A DNA stretch of 64,000 nucleotides, from positions 14,513,422 to 14,577,421 of the forward strand of contig NC_033626.1 in the NCBI RefSeq assembly GCF_001540865.1, written 5' to 3'. The notes beneath the pieces are model-generated. The model searched no databases. It worked only from the letters and a program-made list of their open reading frames with translations, and had not been told where the DNA came from. Both the position numbers and the translations under genes were made by a program. This document shows positions 45,389 through 58,249 of the stretch, piece by piece. The DNA comes from Ananas comosus (taxonomy: Eukaryota > Streptophyta > Magnoliopsida > Poales > Bromeliaceae). Within the stretch, counting starts at the first letter, position 1, and each line of letters begins with the position of its first letter.

Positions 45389-46384
45389 TCAGGAATGCCC
45401 TGCCATTAATCCGAACTTCGTAACAAACTTCTTTTGATTGCAGTTAAGCATCTCACTTAGGCTACAGTGCAAGTTGTTCTTCTTAACCAACCTCTGTCGA
45501 AACTCTAGGCTCTTCTTCAAACCATGCCTGAAGAACTTCGGATACTCTGCGGCCTCACCGATCCCTCTCCCCATCTCTTCTACCAAGAACTTGATTCTGG
45601 GCTCCAAGGAGTTCTTCACACTCTTGATCAGAATAGGCGGGTACCCAGCAACCAAATCTTTAACTTGGGCATTGTTAAATCCACATCTCCTTAAGAATGC
45701 TAAATTGGGCTTCAAAATCTTCTCAACATCCCTGCAGAGCACTTCAGGGAAGTTTATGACAACCCTTCGAAGGTCTAGCTCACTTAGCCCTATTGATTTT
45801 AGAAATTCTGTAGTGGGAAGAAGCCGCTTCTCTACACTGTACCCCATGATGAAAGGATCCTTGGTGAGAATTTTTCCTACGACTCCTTCCTTATTGAGGC
45901 CTAAACTTGAAAAAAAATCCACAATCTGGGAGAACTTGGTCTCGATGCTGTAACTGATAAGCCGCGGGTTGAGCAAAAGCAACTTACCCAACTGCTTTTC
46001 GGAGATCCCGAGTGCCTGGAAAAAAGCCAGAAGGGGGCATAGCTTCTCTTCCACGCTGTGGGCGAGTATGTGGGGGAACTTAGTAATTGCCGAGGCCACT
46101 TCACCAGGCTTTGTTCCCAATGTCGAGAGGCACTCGACCGTGGGAATAAGCTTCTCATTCAATCCCAGAGCAAGAACTTTAGGGCACTTGGAAACAACAT
46201 GAGGGAGCTTCCTCTCCTGGATCCCAATGCTTCTCAAGTAGTTCCAATTCTCTGAGGCTTTGTCTCCCTCGACGCTATGCAGCCGCTTGCATCTTCCGAG
46301 CATGGATTGTATGCTCTTATCATCAAAACCTTTATCTTTCAGAAACCCTAGAATGCTAGGCATCTGCTCTCCGCTGCTTCCCAT
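45389..46384 (-). CDS. Mitochondrial transcription termination factor (mTERF) family protein
   Basis: Single coding exon, 331 aa from the ATG at 46384-46382. mTERF proteins are helical-repeat nucleic-acid binders imported into chloroplasts or mitochondria, where they affect organelle transcription, splicing or tRNA maturation. Seen: tandem mTERF repeats of about 30-36 residues with the typical Pro and hydrophobic spacing (LPHVVSKCPKVLALGLNEKLIP, VASAITKFPHILAHSVEEKL, LGKLLLLNPRLISYSIETKFSQIVDFF, GKILTKDPFIMGYSVEKRLLPTTEFL, LRRVVINFPEVLCRDVEKILKPNLAFL, VKDLVAGYPPILIKSVKNSLEPRIKFL, AAEYPKFFRHGLKKSLEFRQ). Length and layout resemble mTERF6-type proteins. The frame stays open 39 codons further upstream, but without an ATG; that stretch does not look like a transit peptide, so targeting is unclear. 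A donor-like AACAAG|GTAAGC at 46861 (minus) and acceptor near 46515 suggest a 5' UTR intron. Confidence 0.9.
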   Translation of the reverse strand: MGSSGEQMPSILGFLKDKGFDDKSIQSMLGRCKRLHSVEGDKASENWNYLRSIGIQERKLPHVVSKCPKVLALGLNEKLIPTVECLSTLGTKPGEVASAITKFPHILAHSVEEKLCPLLAFFQALGISEKQLGKLLLLNPRLISYSIETKFSQIVDFFSSLGLNKEGVVGKILTKDPFIMGYSVEKRLLPTTEFLKSIGLSELDLRRVVINFPEVLCRDVEKILKPNLAFLRRCGFNNAQVKDLVAGYPPILIKSVKNSLEPRIKFLVEEMGRGIGEAAEYPKFFRHGLKKSLEFRQRLVKKNNLHCSLSEMLNCNQKKFVTKFGLMAGHS

Positions 46385-47887
46385 AGTTCCTACAAGCGCC
46401 AGCTGTTGCAATATAGCATCATGCAGTAGAATGAGAGTACATTGACTGAACAGTTCGCGAAGCACAAATGGCCGCGGTGGTCGAGGCAATTCATCAAACA
46501 CAACAAGGACGGTCTAGCGGAAAGAATAAGGGCCATCCCTTTCTCAAGTATGTACAGGCATAAACAGTACTAAAACCTAACAACATGAAGCTCAAAAATT
46601 CAGAATAGAGAAACTGGAAAGTGTGATCGAGAACCATTAAAAAAAAAGAAGAAGAAGAAGAAAAATGACGGAAAGAGAAAAGCACCCTTCTTCCTAAACA
46701 GGAAAATTGCAGAGAAGATATCACAACGTAGACGAATTGTTACCAAATTTATAAAGCAGCACGGAATAGGAGGAGTACAGTTGATAGAGCACATATTTGC
46801 AACACAGACACTTGTGTGACAGTGAGGAGTGGTGATGAGTAAAGTACTAAAGAAGTGCTTACCTTGTTGGCCGCGAGGGAAGGAGAAAATTGGCCCAAGC
46901 CTAATATTAACTAATAAAGGGATGCTAGGACAAAAACCATGGCCTGAAGACCTGCCTGCCTTCTCTGATTACCTCATCCCTGTTTGTTTCTCAACTGTTC
47001 GTTCCGAGAAATCAGAGCCCTTATCCGAAGAGAAGAGGCATGTATTTTTCTTCGTACAGGGTAGCCATCAATGAAACCTTACCCCTTCGTGCATATTTAC
47101 CAAAATACCCTCATTCATTTCTCAGTTCCTACTCACCTGCGCTGGGTAGTTCCGTCGTTTCGTACACCTGCGCTAAGTTTTAACTTCCGTCGCCGTACGA
47201 TTCCCACCGGAGGAGGAGCGCCGGGCAAGAAACGGGACGAAGAAAGCCGTGTTATCTAAGAACCGTTCGAAATTTATGTATAAAATTTTTAGGCTATGAG
47301 GGATGCTCGGTTCAATTAAATTTTTTTAACAAATATCAAAAGGGTTAAATGCACCAGCACCTGCCCCCCCCACTGTAAGTTTCACAGCCATCTAAATTTT
47401 ATTACTCTATTTTTTTATTTTTTAAAATTAATAACTATAACCATAACTATAACTATAATTTAATAACTATATGTTATTATTAATTTAAAATGACTAATAA
47501 GAGGAGGCAATATTTGTAAAATGAAAAAGGAAAACAAGAAAAAATAATGGCCGAGATGGCACAATCTAACCCATTCGCTCGTTCTTGCCGTACTATTCGG
47601 CCCCAAGCCCATTGATAACCCAAAGGAAGCAAGATGGAGAAAATCCGCATCTGGGCCATCCGGCCTGGAAGCCCATTTCACTCTTCAATTCCATCCCTTC
47701 GTCCCACCTCCTGTAGTGCATGTGTATTCAGTAATTCAGTATTCATTCATTACTGTTTCCTCAACCCTCCCTCTCCATCCGTACCCAACTCCCTCCTTTT
47801 CAAACCCCACCTCACCTTCCCCTCTCCCACTCACCGCATCCCGGATCTCTCGCACCTCCTACGTCCCCCGGAAGCAGCCTCGTCACG
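46385..47887. promoter_or_regulatory. Divergent region between mTERF and SKI3
   Basis: Contains the likely mTERF 5' UTR with a candidate intron (about 46515-46860) and the SKI3 promoter. TGGGCC and GCCCA motifs cluster at about 47590-47680, 200-300 bases before the proposed SKI3 start, consistent with site II elements of a housekeeping promoter. An AT-rich low-complexity stretch occupies 47280-47480. No additional gene recognised. Confidence 0.5.
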
Positions 47888-47996
47888 ATGCCAGAAACGG
47901 TCTTCTTCACTCCTCGCCCGCCCCAAAAACCCCTTCTATAATTCTTCCCTTTTACTAACCCTGCGTCCCTTTTAAACCCTTTTACCTCCTCATCTC

Positions 47997-48036
<40 letters not shown>

Positions 48037-51000
48037 GGTGGACGATGATCTCTTCGAGAAGTTGCAGCAAACCCTAGAGTCCGATCCCAACAACCCAAAC
48101 AACCATTACAACCTCGTAAGATCCCTTCCTCTCCGCTCTTGTCTTTTCCTAGACTTGTTTGGTGAACTTCCCCCACCCTTGCCTCATCGGTTTCTTGTGG
48201 GCGAACATCCAGGCCCTCTTCTTGTGGAAGAAGGGAGAAGAATCGGAAGAAAGAGAAGAATCCAAGCGGTTCAAGGAGCGAGCAGCTGAGCATTTCTTGA
48301 CCTCCGCAAAGCTGAACCCGAATGAAGGCGCCGCGTTCCGCTTCCTCGGGCATTTCTACGGCCGGGTGGCTGCGGACGCCCAGAGGGCTTCCAAGTGCTA
48401 CCAGAGGGCTGTCACCCTCAATCCCGAGGATTCTGAAGCAGGAGTCAGTGAAGAATCAGGATTTTTATTTTCATTTTTTATTTTCCTTTCCAGAAATATA
48501 TGAAGAATCTGTGTCTGCTTAGGGTTTTTACTGCATCGTTTTACTGCATCGAAGTTCTTGCAATGTTATCTGTAGGAGGGACTATGCGATTTGCTGGATG
48601 GAGAGGGAAAGGAGAACTTGGTGATTGCTGTGTGCAAGGAGGCCTCCGACAAGTCTCCGAAAGCTTTTTGGGCATTTCGGAGGTTAGGATACTTTCAGGT
48701 AGACTAATATGTCATTCATTAGGAACTTGGAAAACTCTTTACAATGTTTGTGCGAATGAACAAGAATGCTAAGATACAAACGCCCGACAAAAACTTCGTA
48801 AACATAATTCTGACCTCAAAGGTGCATGCCAAGATCTTCATTTAGTTTAATGTATATCGAATTTGCTGAATTTTGCTTGGCTTGTAGATTAGTCTAATTC
48901 TACTGGGATCAGGTTGTATGATCATGCTTTGGGATTTCAGGTCCATCAAAGTAGATTGTCAGAGGCAGTACAAAGTCTTCAGCATGCAATACGAGGTTAT
49001 CCAGCTTGCGCTGATTTGTGGGAAGTGCGTCTAAATTTGTACAGGAACGATCGGTTTGTTCATTTGGTTGCTAAATATTCCTAAGTGTTGATGTTGTCAT
49101 CTCAGGCGCTTGGTCTTGCGTACCACCGATTGGGTATGTTTACTGCAGCCATAAAGGTATACTTTTCACCACAGTCGGTTCTTTTTCTAGGCATTATTGG
49201 TAACCATTAATTGTAGTTCTTAGATCCATTGAACACTTACGTGGGAAGAAACCTTGCTGGCAGCGAATACATGGTGTGAGATGTCATTCTGTCCTTTTAT
49301 CAATTTATCTAAATACGCCTTTCCTATTAAGTAAACATTTGTACTGCTTGCAAATGTCTGTACTTATATAGTTATTCCTTCATGGGTTGGTGTTGCTAAA
49401 GTAGACTATTACATTTGGGGGAACATTTGTAGTGCAAACTCGCTTTTAACTTGCCGGCTTAATATTAATCTTTTCTTTAGCAATGATGCTTTATCGCAAA
49501 GTTTGTCGCTCAACATTAATGGCGCACTGTATTATGGAAAGGCAAACATAATCTTTTGACTGCTATTTAGCTTTCCAGCAGACATTGTTATAGTTCACAC
49601 TTTCTTTCATGCTTATATTGATAGCTCTTTCTTAGTAATATTTTTATGCTTGGAATCTTCAATTTAGTAGGCATATTGTGAAAAATTGAAAGATTATACA
49701 TGCATTCGTAAAAGTTGTCATTCCAAATATTTAGATCTTAACTTTTCAACGTTTGCTGTAAATATTGACTTTTGTTTTTTTTTTTTTGTTTTTTTTCCTA
49801 ATAGTCATATGGGCGAGCCATTGAGCTGGAGGGATCGAGAATTTTTGCACTAGTAGAGAGCGGGAACATCCAGCTAATGCTTGGCTCTTTTAGAAAAGTA
49901 AGACTGTCACTTGTATATCTTAGTTAGTTGATAGAAGTTGAGCTGAGAAATTGGTTTGTACTATCAGGTTTAAGTTTTTGCTTTTGGCAGGAGCATGAAC
50001 ATATTCTGTTAAAAGACTAAAGGCGAATTTAGTTACTATGTTTTCACAGAATGTTTTCCTGAACAATGTTACATAAACTATAACTTCATGCAAAATTCTG
50101 TTTAACATGCTCCGTTAGGAGTTCTTTCATGAAAACTGTGAGTTCTGAGTGTCCTACTGAATATCTTTTTGTTTTCTCTCTTTCTCTCTCTTTTTTTTAT
50201 TCTATCAAATGTTATAGGGGGTTGAGCAGTTCTCATCTGCCCTGGAAACAGTACCTAACAATTTAGCTGCACAATTTGGGCTTGCTTCTGGGTTACTTGG
50301 TTGGTCAAGGCAGTGTATTAGTTCTGGAGCCTTTGGTTGGGGAGCTACTCTATTGAAGGTTAGTATCGATAAAATATTCATCTCAAATCATGTTATGTTA
50401 GGATATTTACTTTTCTGAATTGTAGGAAGCTGCGGAAGCAGCAAAAGCTTGTACGTCTTTGTCGGGAAATCAATATTCTGCTTGGAAGTTGCAGGGAGAT
50501 ATACAGGTATATGTTTGAGAATGTTGTTTGTCACAAAAAGTTTGTTCATGTGAATTTTCTTTCAGTTCATATGATCTTGCAAATGCCCATATCACTATGC
50601 TAGTCGATTTCTTACCCGAATTTTGTATTTCTTAATTTTCTTGGTCATTAGTTCAGGATGAAAGCCCAGTCAGTCCATTTGTTTCTAATTTTTCCTTTTT
50701 CATTCCATCCATCTCTTTTATCAGATTGCCTATGCGAAATGCTTTCCATGGGAAGACAAAGAGGACAGCCCAGAAGTCGATGAGAAGATCTTTAAAGTTT
50801 CTATTGATCAGTGGAAAAATACATGCCTTCTAGCGGCAAATAGTGCAAAGTGCTCATATCAACGGGCTTTACACCTAGCTCCCTGGCAGGCTAATTTATA
50901 CGCTGATATTGCAATGTCAGTGGATCTTATCTATTCTATGGAAGAGAAAAAGGAACCCGACCCTGCTGTTTGGTAAGGATTTTTTATTGTACGAAATTCA

Positions 51001-54000
51001 AATACTCTCCTCTTGCTTATTGGAAGCTGGCTTAGTAGATTGTTTAATACACATTAGGCAGCTTCCTGAGAAAATGTGTTTGGGTGCCTTGCTGCTGGAG
51101 CCGATTAATAAAGAGTTCTGGGTCATATTGGGCTGTTTGTCTAGTAATCATGCTCTAAAGCAGCATTCTTTTATTAGAGGCCTGCAGTTGGACATATCTC
51201 TTTCAGAAGCATGGGCATATCTTGGAAAGGTATTTGATTGATAAATTCTTCAATTCTTGCAACCCATGAATCTGATCCTATTATGTTGCAGTTCTACGAA
51301 AGTTTAGGTGAGAAGCTATTGGCAAGGCAAGCATTTGATCGTGCTAGAAGCATTGATCCTTCTTTAGCCTTGCCATGGGCTGGCATGTCTGTTGGCTATC
51401 AGGACAGGTAATTTTTTATTTCATCATTCCAATCCACATATATTTGATTTTCAGAGAGAAGTGGATGTCATATCTAGTTAACTTAATCCATATGTTTGTT
51501 AAAGGACTAGCTTGGCAAATGAGTCTTTTGAAAGCTGCCTAAGGGCTGTGCAGATTCTGCCTGTAAGTACTATTATTTCTTGTTTTATGTCTTTTCTATG
51601 CTTTATATTGGTTTTCTTCTGCAGCTTTCCTTGGTGTCTCTGCACATTATAGTTTCATCATATTATTTGTTCTAGACAAATGGGCCTGTTCTTCTTTTTG
51701 ATTGATATTGCCCTAGTTTTTTTTCAACTCATTTTAGTACTATTGCTAGGTACAATGTAAATTTTATATAAATTTTTTTGTGTTTTTGAAGTATGTTTGA
51801 TGGAGCTAATTCTGATTGCCCAGTTACTTCAGACAGTCAGTAATTGAGCTTCTTACTGAACACGAATTCACCACTTAGCTGCACTTTCATTAGTATGATC
51901 TGATTACTCGGCATGTTGTCTTGCTGCTCTTTCAGGGTGTTTGTTACAGCTTATATGTTTGCATGAGCACTTTTTTATGATCCTCAACTATAATTATTGC
52001 AGTAACTTGGTTCTTCTTGTTTCAGTAGTATTGTGTGAGACATTTTCTTCACCTTGTCTTGGAAAACCTCTTCACATTTTTAAGTTATTGGTATAGCTTC
52101 ATCATTGCTGTGTGCTAGCAATTTTGCTTTTAGCTTACAGAGTTTCTTGTTTGTCATGGAAAAGTTGTAGCAGTCATGCTTATAATTTGTTTTCTTTAGC
52201 TTGCAGAGTTTCAAGTTGGCCTTGGAACAATTGCGATTCTTTCTGGTCATCTTCTGTCCCCTCAGGTAAAAGGCGTTCTCTTTCCTTTGAGTTTGCCTAG
52301 TATTTTTTATATTACTGATGAATTAGTCAGTCTTGTGAAGCGACTTGAAAATTTATTATCGGTCCAAAAAATTCATATGGAAAAGAAGATGCTAGTCAGT
52401 TCTGGCCTTTAATTTGGTGGTGTATAAGATTTGTTTTCGTTCACCGAGGCCATACGATGGACTGGCAATTTATTTGAATCACTCATGACATTGTAGTAAT
52501 TAGATTATACTGACTTTGTGCTGGAAACCTTTCTTTGTGCTTTCGTTTTCCTGAAAACAACCTGTTTAACGAGAATGCATCTTTTCCTCTAGGTATTTGG
52601 AGCCATAAGGCAGGCTGTTCAGCGGGCGCCTCATTATCCTGAATCACATAATTTAAATGGCTTAGTATGTGAAGCGCAATCAGATTATCAGTCTGCGGTG
52701 ACTGCATACAGGCATGCCAAATGTGCTCTTGCCATCATGCCCAATTCGAAGGCAGATATCAACTCTCATCTTGCAGATGTATCATTTAATCTTGTCCGAT
52801 CACTCTGTAAGGTAAAGTACGGAGTAGCTATTACTAATTCAATTATAGATTTTAGCCTGCATACTCATGAATACAATTTGTTGCACCTATACCTTTAAAC
52901 ATGGTCCATATCTGTGTGTGCGCCCTACCGTTCAACTTTTGTCTTAGAATCTTTGAAACATAATGGTAACTTATGAAGCTTTGGTCAACCTTTGACTACC
53001 AGTTTTAAATATTGGTGGAAAAAATGTGTCAATTTTCTGAGGCATGTCTTTTCAAGACATAACTAAACTAACCCGTTTTTCTCAAACTCCCTGTGAAATG
53101 AACTCTTATTCATGTCATATTTATAAAGGGGAAGATATGCAAATATGATATATCTTAAGGCATAGGTAATTTGTACACACTTCAAATGTGCAGTTGTGCA
53201 TGCGTGCACGTGCTTGTATGTCGAGTTTATGCAGAAATTTCATCTGTGATTTCTCATTTTTGATGATATATATAGGTTCAATAGGATAATTGCATGTCCT
53301 GTTATTACCTAATGCACACGCATTTGTATTTGAACATGTGTGCATTTAGATGGACAGAATCTTCATCGTATATGTATTTTTCTGTCTTGATTCAATGCAG
53401 GCAGGACTTGCTTTTGATGCTGCACAGGAATGTGAAGATCTGAAGAGAAAAGGTATTGGTGTATTATCTTGGTATTATCCAGAAAATTTAATGACTAGTT
53501 CGTATATCGAAGAATAACCTGCTACAATAACTAAGCCTTTACTAGCCATTTGAAGTTGACTAATAATAGAGAATGTATCCATTTAGAAATTTGTTTCCTT
53601 TCTTCTTTGTTTTTTACTTGCTCAATAAATAGTAAAGTCAATTCCTTTCTTTAAAAAAAATCTTTGTTTTTACGTTTAATAATATTGAAAAGTGGGTTAT
53701 ATCAGCATGAACTGTTATTTGTAAATTTCTAGGTTTCTGTAGCTTATTGAGCTAAACTGTTTTGTTATTTTTTCAAGGTTTTCTTGATATCAAAGGATTG
53801 CAAATATATGCTGTTATAATGTGGAAACTTGGACAATATGATTCAGCTCTCACCATTGCTAGAAGTTTGGCCAAAAATGTCTTAACCATGAACCAGACAG
53901 GTGTAGCTGCTGCTATAGGACTAATAAGCTCGTTAATCTACAGCATTTCAGGAAAGGAATCTGCTATTGCAGTGATACAGAAACTCCCCGGTCAGTTTCT

Positions 54001-56347
54001 GGAAAGTGATAGAATGAGACTAATTATCTCTGCATTAAGTGCTTTAGGGCCAAGCATGCAGCTGCAGTTGTCTCTACCAAGTATGTTTCAGACAGTGGTA
54101 TCCTATGGTGTGGTCAATGAAATTCACTCAATCATTGCTCTCAGCAAGATGGTAGCTATACGTGCCTCTGATCTTCTATTTCTTTTGAATGGGCTTGGTT
54201 TTCTACTTTATTGATTTTTGCCTTTCGTAATTGCAGATTAGCAGTGAGTTAAACCAAGATTTGAGAATTGATCATGGGGTGAATTACTTGAGAAAAGTTC
54301 TTCACATGTATCCTGACAGCTCTTTATTAAGGTGCTGATAATGTTTGCTTATTAGTGTAACTTGTTTAGCCACGCTCCAGTTTACCTTTTCTGAGATTCT
54401 TGTATGTAGGTTCCTCTTACACATACATTAGCGGAGTTCATAATTCGGGTGTTACTAACAAGCATAGACACAAAACTAGTAATATGAGATCTTTAAATAA
54501 TATTATTCCACAATTTCCATTTTTCTAGCTTTTCTCATCTATCTTTTCTTTTTGGCCTTGCTTGTGACAGAAGCCAACTGGGTTCACTTTTACTATCCAG
54601 AGGAGACAGGATGGCTCCTCATAAAGCAGTTGAGTGCGCTCCTTTATCTGATGGTCAGACAGCCAAGCCGGGTTTTAAATCACCGGACGTAATTCATGGT
54701 GCTGCAGTAGTTTCTTGCTACGCTTGCCGTTCTACTATTCCGAAGTTTTCTTTCTCAACCTGTCCTGTTCAGCATATGCATCAAAAGTCGAGAGTATATC
54801 ATCTTCAAAGGTACCTTTCTTTTTATTAGCTCCTCACATATTAGTATATTTTCTCACCAAGATTATTATGTAAGACTGAATATTTCTTTTCTCTGTCACC
54901 TGTGCAAAGATGGCTGCATCGAGAACCATGGAACAGAACTGCACGATATCTGCTTATACTCAACCTTCTGCAGAAAGCTCGTGAAGAAAAGTTTCCTGAA
55001 CGTCTGTGTATTATTTTAAAACGGTTGTTAAAGGATGCTCTTTCTAATGAAAGTTACTTGGAAAAGAATAAACAATGTCAGTATGAAAAGTTCATTCTTC
55101 TACTCTCTGCTTCAGAGATCAGTTTGCAATCTCGGGACTTTCTTGAGTGTATCAGTTGTGCTAAGGAGGCATTAGGTGTTAATCCTTTGAACACTGAACC
55201 CTTCTTTGCACACCTACAACTGTGTCGTGCCTATGCACTTCAAGGGAATATTTCAAACCTTAGGGATGAATATGCGAACTGCTTGCGGATCAGTACAACC
55301 AATGAAATTGGTTGGGTAATGCTTAAATACCTTGAACCTAGTTGTCAGTTGGAGGACTCATCTGATGCAATAGTGGTAAACCTCCAAAAGTGCATCGAAA
55401 GGAAAGGTAATTCCTCGAATTATTGGGTAGGACTATTATATTTAGCTTGTGCTCAATGCTTTGTATGGGCTGAAGACTACGTAAGTGCGGAGCAAGCTCT
55501 TGCACAGGCTTGTGCTGAAGTGGATGCTGACAGCTGCCTCTTGCTTTGTCATGGTATGGAATCAGCATTGTTGTTTTTATTCTTGATTTTGATTGTCTGT
55601 GCTGATAGAGTGATTAACTCTTGTGCTTCTATTGATCTATGGGGTTGGGGGGTGCATCACTCAGTTATTGGCTACTACCAAATAATGATTGGCAGTTTGT
55701 TGTCCCTCTTTTATTTACTCTTTTGTTCCTTTATTCTGTGTTAGCAGGGAAACTGGTTGAATTTTCAGTTATTCTTTTAGACAATTTGTTCAACTCCATA
55801 ATTTTCCTTTTCTAGATTAGGGTTTTACTTCATCGACATTCCGATTTGCTTGCCGATTTGCAGGTGTAATCTGTATGGAACTTGCTAGGCGGGAATGTGT
55901 TCCTCAGTTTCTATCTCGTGCTTTATCTAGCCTCACAAAGGCACAGAAGGCCTCACCAACTCCTTTACCTATTGTCTCCTTATTGCTGGCTCAAGTAGAG
56001 GCCAGCCTAGGTTCCAAAGCTAAATGGGAGAGAAATCTCCGTTTAGAATGGTCCTCTTGGCCGCCAGGTTTGATCTCATTATAACAAGATGGGTTTAAAC
56101 AACATCTCCCTGTGGGTAAATTGCTTTTCATTATTTTTTCTTCTTTTTTTTTTTTTTGACAGCTATGAGGCCTGCTGAGTTGTACTTTCAAATGCACTTG
56201 CTTGCGATGCAGTCAAGTGCAGTTTCTGGCCAACACTCTGGTGTGGAGTCATCACAAAGCCCGGAGAGGTGGCTTCTTCGTGCGATACATCTGAACCCGT
56301 CATGTTTGAGATATTGGAAGGTTTTGCAGAAGCTCGTAGACAGCTAA
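47888..56347 (+). CDS. SKI3: SKI3-type tetratricopeptide protein of the cytoplasmic Ski complex
   Basis: Coding exons: 48038-48115, 48213-48443, 48576-48698, 48941-49024, 49106-49156, 49805-49897, 50218-50358, 50426-50506, 50725-50972, 51058-51229, 51292-51407, 51505-51562, 52200-52265, 52593-52811, 53401-53452, 53778-54151, 54237-54331, 54571-54810, 54910-55553, 55864-56067, 56163-56347. These give 1184 residues in one frame, close to Arabidopsis SKI3. The first exon is inferred: ATGCCAGAAACG (47888-47899) splicing to 48038 adds M-P-E-T; its GTCTTC donor is weak. SKI3 is the TPR scaffold that links the SKI2 helicase and SKI8 and feeds mRNA to the exosome. Seen: N-terminal TPRs ([53 protein letters not shown]), [56 protein letters not shown], and more weak TPR helices to the end ([20 protein letters not shown]). 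All checked introns are GT-AG. Confidence 0.92.
48000..48033. repeat. CT microsatellite forming a polypyrimidine tract in SKI3
   Basis: About 17 CT units run straight into CGCAG, the acceptor of the first in-frame SKI3 exon, so this length-variable repeat serves as the polypyrimidine tract. Confidence 0.9.
52131..52190 (+). pseudogene. Decayed duplicate of a SKI3 exon
   Basis: The 45 or so bases from CTTACAGAGTTTC (52133) align with real exon 52200-52265 (CTTGCAGAGTTTC), including the preceding TTTAG acceptor. It reads [16 protein letters not shown] against [16 protein letters not shown] in the same frame. No GT donor is seen at its end, so it looks non-functional. Confidence 0.5.
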
Positions 56348-57678
56348 TCACTTAATCATCTAGATTATACAATTCCAGCAAATGCTCTTCGCTCCTTATT
56401 AGCAGCTGATTGTGTTCTCCCGTATGGTGGCTAATTACAGTTCATATGGTAGGTTGAGTGCTCCCTTTCCTTTCTCTTTGCTATTTCGTAGTGGCTTTTT
56501 AGAGTGGCCACTCTTTGATGAAGTGGCCATTCTTTGTTGTTGTTGTCATCTGTGTTTCATATGAATATAGGCTAACCTTACATTAGCTGTACATTATGTG
56601 GATGTTGCGACATGTTAAACTACCTTGCATACAATAGAGATCGATGGTGGTGGTAACTGGTAACTGGTAACTGTTTGAGTCGATGCTTGTGGTCGCTCTT
56701 TCAAGCCATTTTTGGGCCGTATTTTCCATTTAGTAGAAAATCTGTCTATAGGTTTTACAGTAGTGGCATGGGGAGTAGAGGATTTCTGTGTAAGTAAAAA
56801 ATATTTTACCACCTGTTGGCGACCTTCAAGATGATATGCTTATGAAGAACTTTTCTTGCATGAACTGGTAAACATTTTGGGCATTACAGCCTAAGCTAGT
56901 TTCAGAGTTTTGAGTGGGTACTTAAGTATGTAATTAAGTTTATTACACTTTGCGCTTCTGTCCAGACTTGGAATGCTGTCATAATTTTTCAATCGTTCTC
57001 ATCAGGAATCAGGATGTGGTGTGCAGCAGCTAGTGGTGGGGTGGGGGGAATGTTTCTATGATTCAAAATTTTTTCCGATTTCCGATCCGATTCTCCCTGC
57101 CCTGTTCTTACATAGTAAATGCGATGCCTACATTATTTACTGCAGCTTTCCGTTGCCATTCATTTACGTTGTGGACTCTGGTGTCAGTCGTGTGATAAAT
57201 TTTATTACAGGGATCGATCGGGGAGGGTGTGGTTGGTAGGAACTCGGAAGTTGGAAGGATCCGTTGTGTGGGGATGAGGTTGTGCACCAATCGGAGGCCA
57301 TGTATGACTCTCTCTCTTCCCCTTCTAGGTTATCGAACGACTCCGTGGCACATGTCAAAAGGGAAAGAGAGAGCCAAGTGGACTGGCGTGGAAAGGTATG
57401 TGATTCTCGTCATTTCCGTGGGAATCAACTCCATTACCGGAGCAAACTATAAAGAATGCATAGGGAATTAGTCATAGCCCATGGAGAATCAAAAAAAAAG
57501 AAGAAAAGGGGAAGGAAAAAAGAAAGTTGTGTATCAATAACAATTCCATTGGTTGCTTTTGCCATTGCTGTTGCACAGAAGAGTAAGACTTAGAGAAGAG
57601 CGGATCATTGCTGGCTGCAATAAAGCAACGGAGGAGTGGGGAGTGAGGACCACACACCCGCCCGCAGCACTCTTGAAT

Positions 57679-57679
<1 letters not shown>

Positions 57680-57725
<46 letters not shown>
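57680..57725. repeat. GA dinucleotide microsatellite
   Basis: About 23 uninterrupted GA units in non-coding sequence. Confidence 0.95.
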
Positions 57726-57727
<2 letters not shown>

Positions 57728-58249
57728 TTGGATGATCAGCAGTTGTCCCTTCTGGGTCAGGCATGCATGCATGGATGCTTTTACTTAATTGCCTCCTCCG
57801 CTTTTGTGTCTTGGGTTGACCGGACTACACCATCTTTTTTTTTTTTTTTTTTNTTTGCTTCTCTTCCGTTATTGTTTGCTTTGGTCGGGAGGAATCTGCC
57901 CTAGTGCGCCTCCGCTCGGGACTTCCACTTGGGTCGACTAGGAAGCTTTTCTTGGTTTCCACTTGGGTTTGGACCCAAGTTCAAAGAAACCGGTTCAAAT
58001 TGCTAGGATCCCAACAAATCAAGCGACGCTCGGGCGGTTGGAAGTTGTGATTTTTATTTATACACGGTCCACACCTGACCCATTATTAGTGGCATTATTT
58101 GCCACTGGACAAAATTATCATGAGGTTGAGTTCCGGATTGCTCCTATATATATGTTTGCACCGGAGGCCCCCTCGTCTAGTGCGGTAAAGCAAGCATTTT
58201 GTGATTACTCGTGGGAGATTCTAGACAGCAGGCATTCCATATAAAAACT

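Noticed and set aside
47997..48353. Minus-strand open frames over the SKI3 5' end
   Set aside because: They contain an Arg-Glu run translated from the CT repeat and oppose well-supported SKI3 exons.
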